DNA from: Solirubrobacter ginsenosidimutans
Lineage (GTDB): Bacteria > Actinomycetota > Thermoleophilia > Solirubrobacterales > Solirubrobacteraceae
Reading direction: 5' to 3'
Assembly: GCF_027587205.1 (NCBI RefSeq)
Contig: NZ_JAPDOD010000100.1
Location: forward strand, 1 to 11,849
Length of the DNA stretch: 11,849 nt
Position numbers and translations under genes: made by a program. Within the stretch, counting starts at the first letter, position 1. Every line of letters begins with the position of its first letter. Shown here piece by piece: positions 1 to 6,413 of this stretch. A model generated the notes under the pieces. It was not told the DNA's origin. It saw only the letters and a list, made by a program, of their open reading frames with translations, and did not search any database.

Positions 1-22
1 CAACCCCCGATCTCACGACACG

Positions 23-36
23 AACACGATCGTGTT
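23..36. repeat. 14-bp perfect palindrome, possible operator
   Basis: AACACGATCGTGTT is perfectly self-complementary over 14 bp. CACGA is also repeated just to its left, at 14-18 and 19-23. Compact palindromes of this kind in intergenic DNA are typical operators for TetR-like and other homodimeric repressors. It probably serves a gene left of the window, since the next gene on the right begins over 300 bp away. No matching regulator gene is in view, so the function is inferred. Confidence 0.4.
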
Positions 37-310
37 GCATCGACCGGATGAATCCACCGTCCTCACAGGACGCATTTGTTCGTCACCCCCCTCGCGCATG
101 ACTTCGTTGCTCGCCGTAACCGATCACCGCAAGGCCCGGCGCGGACGGGGGTGTCAGCACCACGCCCGTAACTGTCGGTATCCCAACACGGCAATTCGAG
201 CCAACAGAGCCGCGCCGAGCGGCGGACTCACGGCAGGCAGACCCGGAGGGTGCGCCACTCCCCCCTCCCCACCCGGCGCAGTTGACGTTGGCAGGCGAGC
301 CCGATGAATG

Positions 311-332
311 TAGTTGCGTGTGCAATCAACTA
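311..332. promoter_or_regulatory. MarR-like operator over the dioxygenase promoter
   Basis: Half-sites TAGTTG (311-316) and CAACTA (327-332) are exact reverse complements, separated by 10 bp. Eight of the eleven symmetric base pairs match around a centre between 321 and 322. TAGTTG/CAACTA half-sites are characteristic of MarR-family operators. The downstream pair resembles the Bacillus mhq genes, which are controlled by the MarR-type repressor MhqR. The site covers the -35 element and most of the spacer, so a bound dimer would block RNA polymerase. No marR gene is in the window, so the regulator is inferred. Confidence 0.55.
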
Positions 333-342
333 GCGCTACACT
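314..342 (+). promoter_or_regulatory. Sigma-70-type promoter, probably giving a leaderless mRNA
   Basis: A -35 candidate TTGCGT (314-319) and a -10 candidate TACACT (337-342, TANNNT type) are separated by exactly 17 bp. Transcription would be expected to start about 7 bases past the -10, at 349-350. That is the A of the dioxygenase ATG. There is no Shine-Dalgarno sequence before that ATG, which agrees with a leaderless transcript, a common arrangement in actinobacteria. Confidence 0.6.
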
Positions 343-349
343 GAGACCC

Positions 350-1258
350 ATGAAGTTCACCGGCCTGCACCACATCACGATGATCACGGGGGACGCGCAG
401 GAGAATGCGCGCTTCTACGGCGATCTCCTGGGCCTCCGGCTCGTCAAGAAGACCGTCAATTTCGACCAGCCGCAGGCCTATCACCTCTACTTCGGGGACG
501 AGACCGGGGCGCCCGGCTCGATCCTCACGTGGTTCGAGTTCCCCGGGGCGGCCAAGGGCCGTGCCGGCGCGGGGTCGATCCACACGCTGCAGCTCGCCGT
601 GGCCGACGAGGCCGCGCTCGACTTCTGGGAGCAGCGTCTCGCGGGCAGCGAGACCACCCGGGAGCCCGGCGTCCTGCGCTTCGCGGACTACGACGGGCTC
701 AAGCTCGAACTGCTGATCTCCGATCTCGGCAACGCGCCGCTGACGGCAGCCCATCCGGAGATCCCGAGCGAGTACGCGATCCAGGGCCTGCACGGCGCTC
801 GCGCCTATGCGGTGTTCCACGGCGTCGAGGACTCGATCCTCACCGAGTTGCTCGGCTTCACCTACGAGGGCGACGGCGAGTATCTGCTGAGCGGCTCCGA
901 TCGCCGGTTCCGCTTCGCCTACGACGCACCCACCTACAACGACCAGCAGGGCGCCGGCAGCGTCCACCACATCGCGTGGGCCTCCATCGACGAGGATCAC
1001 CTCAAGTGGCAGGAGCGCATCCAGAACGCGGGCGGGCTCGTGACCGACGTGCGCGACCGCGACTACTTCAAGTCCATCTACTTCCGGATCCCGAGCGGCG
1101 TGCTGTTCGAGATCGCGACATTGAGCCCCGGCTTCGCGGTCGATGAGGACGCGGAGCACCTCGGTGAGGCGCTGCGGCTGCCCAAGCAGCACGAGCACCT
1201 GCGCGCCGAGCTCGAGGCCACACTCCGCCCCGTCGAGAACCCGAGGGTTTTGGCATGA
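350..1258 (+). CDS. MhqO/PcpA-like ring-cleaving dioxygenase (VOC superfamily)
   Basis: This 302-residue protein has two vicinal-oxygen-chelate halves, as in the Fe(II) extradiol dioxygenases PcpA and MhqO that open hydroquinone or catechol rings. The signature segments are LHHIT (6-10), YHLYFGDETGAPG (44-56), VHHIAW (205-210) and YFRIPSGVLFEIAT (244-257). By comparison with PcpA the metal ligands should be His8, His207 and Glu254, all present. Length is normal for the family. The ATG at 350 is preferred over an in-frame TTG at 314 because homologues begin just before LHHIT and the promoter elements lie between the two starts. Its stop overlaps the hydrolase start by 4 bp (ATGA), so the two are translationally coupled. 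Likely cytosolic detoxification of quinones or breakdown of aromatics. The exact substrate cannot be read from sequence. Confidence 0.88.
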   Translation: MKFTGLHHITMITGDAQENARFYGDLLGLRLVKKTVNFDQPQAYHLYFGDETGAPGSILTWFEFPGAAKGRAGAGSIHTLQLAVADEAALDFWEQRLAGSETTREPGVLRFADYDGLKLELLISDLGNAPLTAAHPEIPSEYAIQGLHGARAYAVFHGVEDSILTELLGFTYEGDGEYLLSGSDRRFRFAYDAPTYNDQQGAGSVHHIAWASIDEDHLKWQERIQNAGGLVTDVRDRDYFKSIYFRIPSGVLFEIATLSPGFAVDEDAEHLGEALRLPKQHEHLRAELEATLRPVENPRVLA

Positions 1259-1908
1259 GCGCATTGATCTACCGAGAACGTCCCGCGAACGGCACCCCTG
1301 AAGGCCTGCTGATCCTCCACCACGGCCGCGGCGCCGACGAGAACGACCTGCTCGGGCTGGCCGACGTGCTCGACCCGGAGCGGCGGCTACACGTCGTCAC
1401 GCCGGGCGGGCCGCTCCAGGTCCCGGGTTGGCCGGGCAAGCACTGGTACGTCGTGCCGCGCGTCGGGTTCCCGGACCACGACACGTTCCACGCCGCCTAC
1501 GAGAAGCTCGCCCGCTTCCACGACGAGACCTGGGAGCGCACTGGCACCACGCCGGAGAACACGGTGTTCGGCGGGTTCAGCATGGGCTCGGTCATGAGCT
1601 ACTCGCTCGGCCTCGGTCCTGACCGCCCGGCACCGGCGGGGATCATGGCGTTCAGCGGGTTCATCCCCACCGTGGACGGTTGGCAGCCCGACACCGATCG
1701 CGACACCAAGGTGTTCATCGCCCATGGTCGGCAGGACCCCGTGATGGATATCCACTTCGCCCGCGACGCCCGCGATCTCCTGACCAACGCCGGCCTCGAT
1801 GTGACCTACAACGAGTCTGACGCCGCCCACCACATCGACCCGGCGCACATCCCCGCCGCGGTGAAGTTCCTGACCACGACGACCGATCGGACGCTCCCGA
1901 CGACATAA
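1255..1908 (+). CDS. MhqD-like alpha/beta hydrolase (carboxylesterase/phospholipase family)
   Basis: This 217-residue cytosolic serine hydrolase belongs to the short carboxylesterase/phospholipase branch that includes MhqD. An HHGRGADENDL segment (22-32) sits at the oxyanion-hole position. The nucleophile is Ser109 in GFSMGS, the acid Asp161 in GRQDP, and the histidine His192 in AHHI, in the usual order. The start ATG overlaps the dioxygenase stop by 4 bp. Pairing of such a hydrolase with a ring-cleaving dioxygenase recalls mhqO/mhqD in Bacillus, where both belong to the MhqR-controlled quinone response. It may process a ring-opened product or a related ester, but the substrate is inferred. 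No signal peptide or membrane segment is visible. Confidence 0.85.
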   Translation: MSALIYRERPANGTPEGLLILHHGRGADENDLLGLADVLDPERRLHVVTPGGPLQVPGWPGKHWYVVPRVGFPDHDTFHAAYEKLARFHDETWERTGTTPENTVFGGFSMGSVMSYSLGLGPDRPAPAGIMAFSGFIPTVDGWQPDTDRDTKVFIAHGRQDPVMDIHFARDARDLLTNAGLDVTYNESDAAHHIDPAHIPAAVKFLTTTTDRTLPTT

Positions 1909-1909
1909 T
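1904..1909 (+). promoter_or_regulatory. -10 element overlapping a stop codon, next gene possibly leaderless
   Basis: CATAAT matches the -10 consensus at 5 of 6 positions and contains the TAA stop of the hydrolase gene (1906-1908). Six bases separate it from the GTG at 1916, so transcription would begin at or next to the start codon. No Shine-Dalgarno sequence precedes that GTG. No good -35 is visible at 16-18 bp spacing, so read-through from the upstream operon is equally possible. Confidence 0.4.
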
Positions 1910-1915
1910 CAGCGC

Positions 1916-2557
1916 GTGCTCCGCGCGCTGATCGTCATCCTCGCCGCCGCGCTGGCCCTGCCCGCGGCGGCGCAAGCGTCTCCGGTGAAGATCACCTGGC
2001 CGGGCGCCGACGGCTACGAGCCCGGCCAGCGCTTCGAGATGAAGATCGCGTCGACCGAGCGGGTCCGCGTGGCGCTCGTCCGCGAGAGCACGAGCGGCAA
2101 GATCATCCGGACGATCTCGCGCCGGACACTGCGGAGCGGCACGTTCATCGCGGCGATGCCGGAGATGGGGTCCTACTCGCTACGGGTCACGGCCGGCCAG
2201 CGGCGCTGGCGGCACCGGCTGTTCGCGAACTACGCGAACTGCCCGCTCGCCAAGGCGAGCAACACCGCACTCCGGCTCGCGGCGACCAGCGTCTCCCGCG
2301 GCGGGACGCTGGACTACGACTTCGTCAACACGGGGAAGGGCTGCAGCCTCACCGGCGCGAGCTACAGCCTCGAGCGCCAGCTCGCCGACGGCACGTGGAC
2401 CCACGTGTCGTTGCCGTGGGTGTTCCCCGCCATCGGGTATCCCGTCGGGCCGGGCAAGACCTTCCACAAGCGCGCGCGGGTCCCGGACGACGCCGAGCCG
2501 GGCGCGTATCGCCTGCTCGACGCGGGTGTTGCCGCGCCGTTCACCGTCACGCCCTAA
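1916..2557 (+). CDS. Secreted Ig-like protein of unknown function
   Basis: The 213-residue product starts with a Sec signal peptide: MLR, a hydrophobic stretch (4-19), then an AQA motif that suggests cleavage after about residue 21. The mature part is rich in beta-strand-like alternation. An N-terminal segment (about 24-105) ends in a GSYSLRVTAG edge strand. The C-terminal half (about 116-213) has features of bacterial Ig-like domains, such as TLDYDFVNTG, YSLERQLADGTW, GKTFHKRARVPDDAEPGAYRL and a final FTV strand. Cys109 and Cys143 are the only cysteines and could form a disulfide. No catalytic motif, lipobox or transmembrane anchor is visible, so it should be exported and free or wall-associated. 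The GTG start is chosen because it places the signal peptide at the very N-terminus. Seven bases separate it from the hydrolase stop. I cannot assign a function. Confidence 0.7.
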   Translation: MLRALIVILAAALALPAAAQASPVKITWPGADGYEPGQRFEMKIASTERVRVALVRESTSGKIIRTISRRTLRSGTFIAAMPEMGSYSLRVTAGQRRWRHRLFANYANCPLAKASNTALRLAATSVSRGGTLDYDFVNTGKGCSLTGASYSLERQLADGTWTHVSLPWVFPAIGYPVGPGKTFHKRARVPDDAEPGAYRLLDAGVAAPFTVTP

Positions 2558-2577
2558 CGCGGCAACATCGCGGCAAC
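2528..2577. repeat. Three copies of a 9-bp repeat, two with 11-bp pitch
   Basis: CGCGGCAAC occurs at 2558-2566 and again at 2569-2577, exactly 11 bp apart. Its perfect reverse complement GTTGCCGCG lies at 2528-2536, inside the last codons of the secreted-protein gene. In RNA the inverted copy could pair with either downstream copy. With the first copy the stem extends to about 12 bp (one G-U pair) with a 21-base loop. The array lies just upstream of the RBS of the 58-residue gene. It could be a protein-binding site or an RNA switch. There is no T-run, so it is not a standard terminator. Confidence 0.5.
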
Positions 2578-2581
2578 GGTC

Positions 2582-2587
2582 GGGAGG
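2582..2587 (+). promoter_or_regulatory. Ribosome binding site for the 58-residue gene
   Basis: GGGAGG lies 4 bases before the ATG at 2592. The spacing is short but acceptable. This purine-rich site is the main reason for choosing 2592 rather than the longer open frame or the in-frame ATG at 2604. Confidence 0.5.
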
Positions 2588-2591
2588 CACC

Positions 2592-2768
2592 ATGCCTCTC
2601 ACGATGGCCGACGGACCGCTCCACATCGATCTCGACCTCCACGTCCAGCACGGCGAGGTCGAGGGCCGCGCGGCGCGCGCCGGCGGGCCGGAGCGCGAGT
2701 TCTCAGGCTGGGTCGAGCTCCTCGCCGCCCTCGACCAACTGATCGACCCTTCAGGAGGGGAGCAGTGA
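2592..2768 (+). CDS. Small acidic protein of unknown function (58 residues)
   Basis: The 58-residue product begins MPLTMADGPLHIDLDLHVQH, an alternating hydrophobic/acidic pattern like a beta strand, and ends in FSGWVELLAALDQLI (about 38-52), a predicted amphipathic helix. From memory, short actinobacterial proteins with a basic or acidic strand followed by an F-x-GW-x-(E/G)-LL-x-x-L(D/E) helix are recurrent, often near large regulators, but I cannot name a family. The start has a GGGAGG site 4 bases upstream. The stop lies 18 bp inside the 3' end of the convergent BTAD regulator gene. There are no cysteines, signal peptide or membrane segment. The gene may be transcribed with the secreted-protein gene 34 bp upstream or from its own promoter. 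The main doubt is whether so short a frame is real. Confidence 0.55.
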   Translation: MPLTMADGPLHIDLDLHVQHGEVEGRAARAGGPEREFSGWVELLAALDQLIDPSGGEQ

Positions 2769-5700
2769 GCGCAGCCGCGCGGCCAGCCCGTCGGCTCCGC
2801 AGCGCTCGGCCAGTTCGCGCGCGGTGCGCCACGCGCGGATGTCGTTCTGCGCGTCGCCCAGCGCCGCGTGCGCCTTGGCGCGCTCAAGCTTCGCCGACGT
2901 CCCGTCCAGGAACGCGACCGCCTCACGCAACACCGTCGCGTCGCCCGTCACGTCGCCCAGCTGCCGCAGTGCGCGCCCCACGACCCACGGCGCGCCGCTG
3001 CGGCGAGCGAGCTCCAGCTCTTCGCCCGCGAGGCGCGACGCAGTCTCCCGATCACCCTCCCCCCACGCCGCCCGGGCCTGTAGGCCACGCCACGGGGACC
3101 ACAGCGGGTGCGCCTCCGCGGGACGGGTGACCGCGAGTTGCCCGGCGATCTCCCGCACGCGCTCGTATTCCGCCTCCGCGAGCAAGAGCTCCGCGTGACT
3201 CGACAGCCAGAAGCGCTCGCCGTCGGATGGGCCGGTGTGGTCACCGGTCCGCCACAACGCCTCCCACGCCCGGTCGCGGTGACCGCGTTCGAGCCATGCC
3301 AGTGCGAGGAAGGCCGGCGTGTAGCCCATGTGCGCGCTCGCCGAGCTGCCGAACAGCGCCTCGCCTTCCATCGCGCGTTCGAGCTGCTCGATCGCCGCCT
3401 CCAGGTCACCCGTCCAGATGCTCGTGAGCCCGCCCCAGAGGTCGGCGCCGATCAGGTCGAGCACCGAACCGCGGCGCCCTGCGAGCTTTCGGATGCGGCG
3501 CCATTCGGGCTCGGCGGCGGAGGGTTCGGCCATGGCCATCACGGTCGCCGGCAGGACGGTGAACAGGCCGCGGTCGAACTCGGGCATCTCGTCCCCGGCC
3601 AGCGACTCGCGCGCCAGCGCTGCCGCCTCTTCGGCGTCGCCGCTCTGCATCGCGACGGCAAGTGACGTGATCGCGGTCAGGCACTTGGCGCCCGGGCCGT
3701 CACCTCGCGGGCCCTCGCGGACCGCCGCCAGCTCATGCAGATCAGCGGGATCGGAGACGCCGAAGAACACGCCGACGACGCGGATCGCTCGCAACGCCAG
3801 GTCCAGGTCTTCGAGCTCGGGCGGCAATTCCGCGCGCGCGGCGTCGACCAGCACGATCGCGTCCTGCGGCGTATCCATGAACAGCAGCGTGCGGGCCAAC
3901 ATCACCGAGGCCAAACCACGAGCCGCGGGATCGGCCAAGCCCTCGCGGGCGACGGTCAGCACCTCGACGGCTTGCGGGCCGCGCACGTACTCAGCGGCCA
4001 CGCCGAGCTCGAGCGCAAGGCGCGAGCGGATGTCCGGCGCGGGTGGCTCGATCTGGGCGCGCTGCAGGTGCGCCAGCGCCGCCTCGGGCGCGCCGCGCTC
4101 GACCGCGATCGCCGCCGCCTCGCGCAGCCGCTCGACCACCCACGGGTCAGCCCGCGGCGGGGCGGGGATGAGCTGCGCCGCGATGCGCTCCGGCGCCGCC
4201 CCGAGGTCGTGCAGCAGCCGCGCCGCCCGCGCGTGCTCCAGCCCGCGCCGCGCGGCCGGCAGCTCGCTGTACACCGCGTCCCGCACGAGCGGATGCACGA
4301 AACCGAGCGGCTCGTCGACGCGCAGGATCTCCGCCCGCACCAGCGCATCGACCGCCTCGGCCGCCGCTCCCTCGTCGACGCCTGCCAGCGCGGCGACCGC
4401 CGAGAGGCCGGGCTGCTCGCCCAGCACTCCGACCGCACGGGCCACGCCGGCAGCCGGCGCGTGCAGTCGCGCAAGCCGCAGGAGGACGGTCCGCGACACC
4501 GCCCGCGGCCCGATCGCCCGCACCGACGCGGCGTGCTGGGCGTCGGGCGTGATCTTCTCGGCGGCGAGCGCGGTCAGCAGCTGGCGCAGGAGCAGCGGGT
4601 TGCCGGCCGTGACCTCCAGGCAGGCGGCGGCGAAGCCCTCCTCGGCCGCGCCGAGCACGTCGGAGACCATCCCCGCCGTGCCGTCCTCGGTCAGCGGCCG
4701 CGGGTGCACGGAGACGGTCACCGGGTCCTGGCCGAGCTCGCCGAGGAGGAGCTCGTCGCTGTCGGGCTCGCCGGTGCGGATCGTCGTCCCCACGAGCACC
4801 GGCAGCTCGCCGATGCGCCGGGCGAGGTAGGCGACGAAGCGCAGGGAGGCGGTGTCGCTCCACTGCAGGTCGTCGATGCAGAGCACGAGCGGGCGGCGCG
4901 AGGCGAGCGTCGCGACGTAGTTGAACAGCGCGCTGAGCACGGCGAACAGGCCGTCGGGGGCCGTGCCCTCGCCGAAGACCGAGCGAGCGCCGGCGGGCGG
5001 CGGTTCCGTCGCCGCCACGGCTTCGAAGAGCTGGCGCACGACGCCGAAGCCGAACTCGCGCTCGAGCACCCCGGCACGCGCGTCGAGCACCTCCGCGCCC
5101 GCCTCGACGGCCCGCTCGCGCAGCACGCCGAGCAGCCGCGTCTTGCCGATCCCGGCGGGACCCTCGAACGCGAGCACGCCGCCCTCGCCGGCGTGCAACC
5201 GCGCCAGAGCGGCGTCGATCTCCGCGATCTCGGCGTCGCGTTCGAGCAGCCCGGTGGCCTTCGGCGCGACCACACGGGGAGCCGGCTGGGGAGCGAGGAG
5301 CCGCTCGTGCAGCGCGACCAGCTCGGGTCCGGGCACGGTGCCGAGCTCCTCGCGCAGCAGCACCCGCAGCTCGTCGTAGGCGCGGATCGCCTCGGCGATG
5401 TTGCCGCGCTGGATCAGGGTCGAGATCAGCGCCGCCCGCGCGGACTCGCGAAACGGCGCCAGCGCGATCGCGGTGCGCGCCGCTCGTTCCGCCTCTGGCA
5501 ATGCCTCGCCGCCGCGGCGGAGCCCCGCTTGGGCGATCAGCTCGAGCGCCTCGACCCGCAGCTCCTCGAGGTCGTTGCGCGGGCCGTTCAGCCACGGCGC
5601 GTCGAGACCGGGGAGCAGGCCGGGCTCGGCCAGCGTGGCCGCCACCTGGGCGGCGTTGGCGTCGAGGCCGGCGCGGGCGACCGCGAGCTGCTCGGCGATC

Positions 5701-6011
5701 GCCTCGACGTCGACCCAGACCGGCTCCGGGAACACGAGCCGCAGCGATTCGCGGCCTTCGATCACCGCCGGCTCGACCGCGCGGCGCAGGCGCGAGAGGA
5801 CCGGGGCGAGCGCGGTCTCGCTCGGCGGGGCGCCCTCGTGCGCCCACAGCGCCTCGATCAGCTGGTCGCGGCGTACGGGCCGGGACCGGTGCAGGACCAG
5901 GTACGCGAACGCGAGCCGCCCCTGGCGGCCGCGCAGCTGCGCCTCACGGCGCTCGCCGGCGAGTTCGACGCGGAGCTCGCCGCAGAGGTGAATGGACCAA
6001 CGACCGCTCAC
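2751..6011 (-). CDS. BTAD-family transcriptional regulator with AAA ATPase and TPR-like repeats
   Basis: This 1086-residue protein is built like AfsR/SARP-type regulators. It has an OmpR-like winged helix (about 5-90, with LRGRQGRLAFAYLVLHR and LIEALW) and a bacterial transcriptional activator domain of helical repeats (about 98-240). A STAND/AAA-type ATPase follows, with Walker A GPAGIGKT (284-291), Walker B LVLCIDD (375-381) and a GNPLLLRQLL segment (470-479). A long alpha-helical TPR-like region runs from about 600 to 1080. It should bind DNA in the cytosol and switch state with nucleotide and an unknown ligand. The C-terminus stops at the point where LuxR-type relatives carry their HTH, so the winged helix is the only DNA-binding domain. 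The open frame extends to 6287 through thioredoxin, but family homology begins at the GTG at 6011, 44 bp after the trxA stop. It overlaps the convergent 58-residue gene by 18 bp. Confidence 0.88.
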   Translation of the reverse strand: MSGRWSIHLCGELRVELAGERREAQLRGRQGRLAFAYLVLHRSRPVRRDQLIEALWAHEGAPPSETALAPVLSRLRRAVEPAVIEGRESLRLVFPEPVWVDVEAIAEQLAVARAGLDANAAQVAATLAEPGLLPGLDAPWLNGPRNDLEELRVEALELIAQAGLRRGGEALPEAERAARTAIALAPFRESARAALISTLIQRGNIAEAIRAYDELRVLLREELGTVPGPELVALHERLLAPQPAPRVVAPKATGLLERDAEIAEIDAALARLHAGEGGVLAFEGPAGIGKTRLLGVLRERAVEAGAEVLDARAGVLEREFGFGVVRQLFEAVAATEPPPAGARSVFGEGTAPDGLFAVLSALFNYVATLASRRPLVLCIDDLQWSDTASLRFVAYLARRIGELPVLVGTTIRTGEPDSDELLLGELGQDPVTVSVHPRPLTEDGTAGMVSDVLGAAEEGFAAACLEVTAGNPLLLRQLLTALAAEKITPDAQHAASVRAIGPRAVSRTVLLRLARLHAPAAGVARAVGVLGEQPGLSAVAALAGVDEGAAAEAVDALVRAEILRVDEPLGFVHPLVRDAVYSELPAARRGLEHARAARLLHDLGAAPERIAAQLIPAPPRADPWVVERLREAAAIAVERGAPEAALAHLQRAQIEPPAPDIRSRLALELGVAAEYVRGPQAVEVLTVAREGLADPAARGLASVMLARTLLFMDTPQDAIVLVDAARAELPPELEDLDLALRAIRVVGVFFGVSDPADLHELAAVREGPRGDGPGAKCLTAITSLAVAMQSGDAEEAAALARESLAGDEMPEFDRGLFTVLPATVMAMAEPSAAEPEWRRIRKLAGRRGSVLDLIGADLWGGLTSIWTGDLEAAIEQLERAMEGEALFGSSASAHMGYTPAFLALAWLERGHRDRAWEALWRTGDHTGPSDGERFWLSSHAELLLAEAEYERVREIAGQLAVTRPAEAHPLWSPWRGLQARAAWGEGDRETASRLAGEELELARRSGAPWVVGRALRQLGDVTGDATVLREAVAFLDGTSAKLERAKAHAALGDAQNDIRAWRTARELAERCGADGLAARLRSLLPS

Positions 6012-6014
6012 TGA

Positions 6015-6039
6015 TCGCCGGAACCTACCGTCCCGGCGA
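6015..6039 (-). promoter_or_regulatory. Hairpin and -10 candidate between trxA and the BTAD regulator
   Basis: TCGCCGGAA (6015-6023) and TCCCGGCGA (6031-6039) form a stem of 9 pairs with one G-U and a 7-base loop. It lies 17 bases past the trxA stop and 3 bases before the regulator GTG. No T-run follows, so rho-independent termination is doubtful. On the minus strand TAGGTT (6027 to 6022) fits a TANNNT -10 ending 10 bases before the GTG, which would give a leader of a few bases. GGTAGG in the loop is the only SD-like string, at a long 12-base spacing. Which role is real cannot be decided from sequence. Confidence 0.4.
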
Positions 6040-6055
6040 CGTGAGCGGAAAGGAC

Positions 6056-6382
6056 TTAGGCGAGCGCGGGCTCGAGCTCGGCCTCGATGCGCTTCTTGGG
6101 CATGGCGCCCTGGATGCGCTTGGCCTCCTGGCCGTTGCGGAAGAGGATCATCGTCGGGATGGCCAGCACCTGGTACTGCGCGGCGGTCTGCTGGTTGTCG
6201 TCGACGTTGAGCTTGACGATCCGCAGGTCGTCGCGGGCCTCGGCGATCTCCTGAAGGGCGGGCGCGATGACGCGGCACGGGCCGCACCAGGGGGCCCAGA
6301 AGTCCACGAGCACCGGGACGTCGTTCTCCAGCACTTCAGCCTGGAAGCTGTTGTCGCTGACGTCGGTGATGTTGCCTGCCAT
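6056..6382 (-). CDS. trxA: Thioredoxin
   Basis: This is a complete 108-residue thioredoxin, the usual length. The redox motif WCGPC is at 32-36 (Cys33/Cys36), preceded by the FWAP segment. The cis-proline is in AIPT (Pro76), and the NVDDNQ and ILFRNGQE strands match the fold. It is a cytosolic disulfide reductant recharged by thioredoxin reductase, which is not in this window. The start is fixed by GGGAGG with 8-base spacing. The SpoIIM-like gene ends 31 bp upstream and the BTAD regulator begins 44 bp downstream on the same strand. Co-transcription is possible, but a -10 candidate within the upstream gene's last codons suggests a dedicated promoter. Confidence 0.97.
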   Translation of the reverse strand: MAGNITDVSDNSFQAEVLENDVPVLVDFWAPWCGPCRVIAPALQEIAEARDDLRIVKLNVDDNQQTAAQYQVLAIPTMILFRNGQEAKRIQGAMPKKRIEAELEPALA

Positions 6383-6390
6383 CTGAAGGT

Positions 6391-6396
6391 CCTCCC
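6391..6396 (-). promoter_or_regulatory. Ribosome binding site of trxA
   Basis: On the minus strand GGGAGG lies 8 bases before the trxA ATG. It is the clearest Shine-Dalgarno sequence in the window, in contrast to several neighbours that have none. Confidence 0.75.
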
Positions 6397-6413
6397 GCAG
6401 TTCTAAGGTCGCT

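Larger units (their letters stand above)
1..349. other. Gene-less leader region upstream of the dioxygenase operon
   Basis: No reading frame here on either strand resembles a known family. The open frames that exist are arginine/proline/serine-rich and look like chance frames in GC-rich DNA. The first 100 bases are visibly less GC-rich than the genes that follow, which fits intergenic DNA. The supported contents are a 14-bp palindrome near the left edge and the promoter/operator cluster at 311-342. A GGAGGG/CCCTCC pair at 245-268 could form a weak 6-bp hairpin but has no T-run. Any gene to the left lies outside the window. Confidence 0.6.

Noticed and set aside
120..230. Possible tRNA or structured RNA, suggested by an ATTCGAG string near 200
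   Set aside because: I could not build an acceptor stem, anticodon arm and T arm around it.
245..268. GGAGGG/CCCTCC hairpin as a terminator of an upstream gene
   Set aside because: The stem is only 6 bp with a 12-base loop and no T-run, and the C-rich strand alone explains the match.
314..349. TTG start for the dioxygenase 36 bp upstream of the ATG
   Set aside because: It would place the operator and -10 element inside the coding region, and homologues start close to the ATG at 350.
326..1264. A 312-codon minus-strand frame opposite the dioxygenase
   Set aside because: It is a shadow of the dioxygenase gene. The plus strand carries the conserved metal ligands and the promoter.
3735..6014. 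A 759-codon open frame on the plus strand opposite the BTAD regulator
   Set aside because: The translation is repetitive Arg/Gly/Asp/Gln-rich sequence without domains, while the opposite strand encodes clear winged-helix and Walker motifs.
6012..6287. N-terminal extension of the BTAD regulator to a start at 6287
   Set aside because: The 92 extra codons lie out of frame over thioredoxin and encode Arg/Pro-rich sequence. Family similarity begins at the GTG at 6011.
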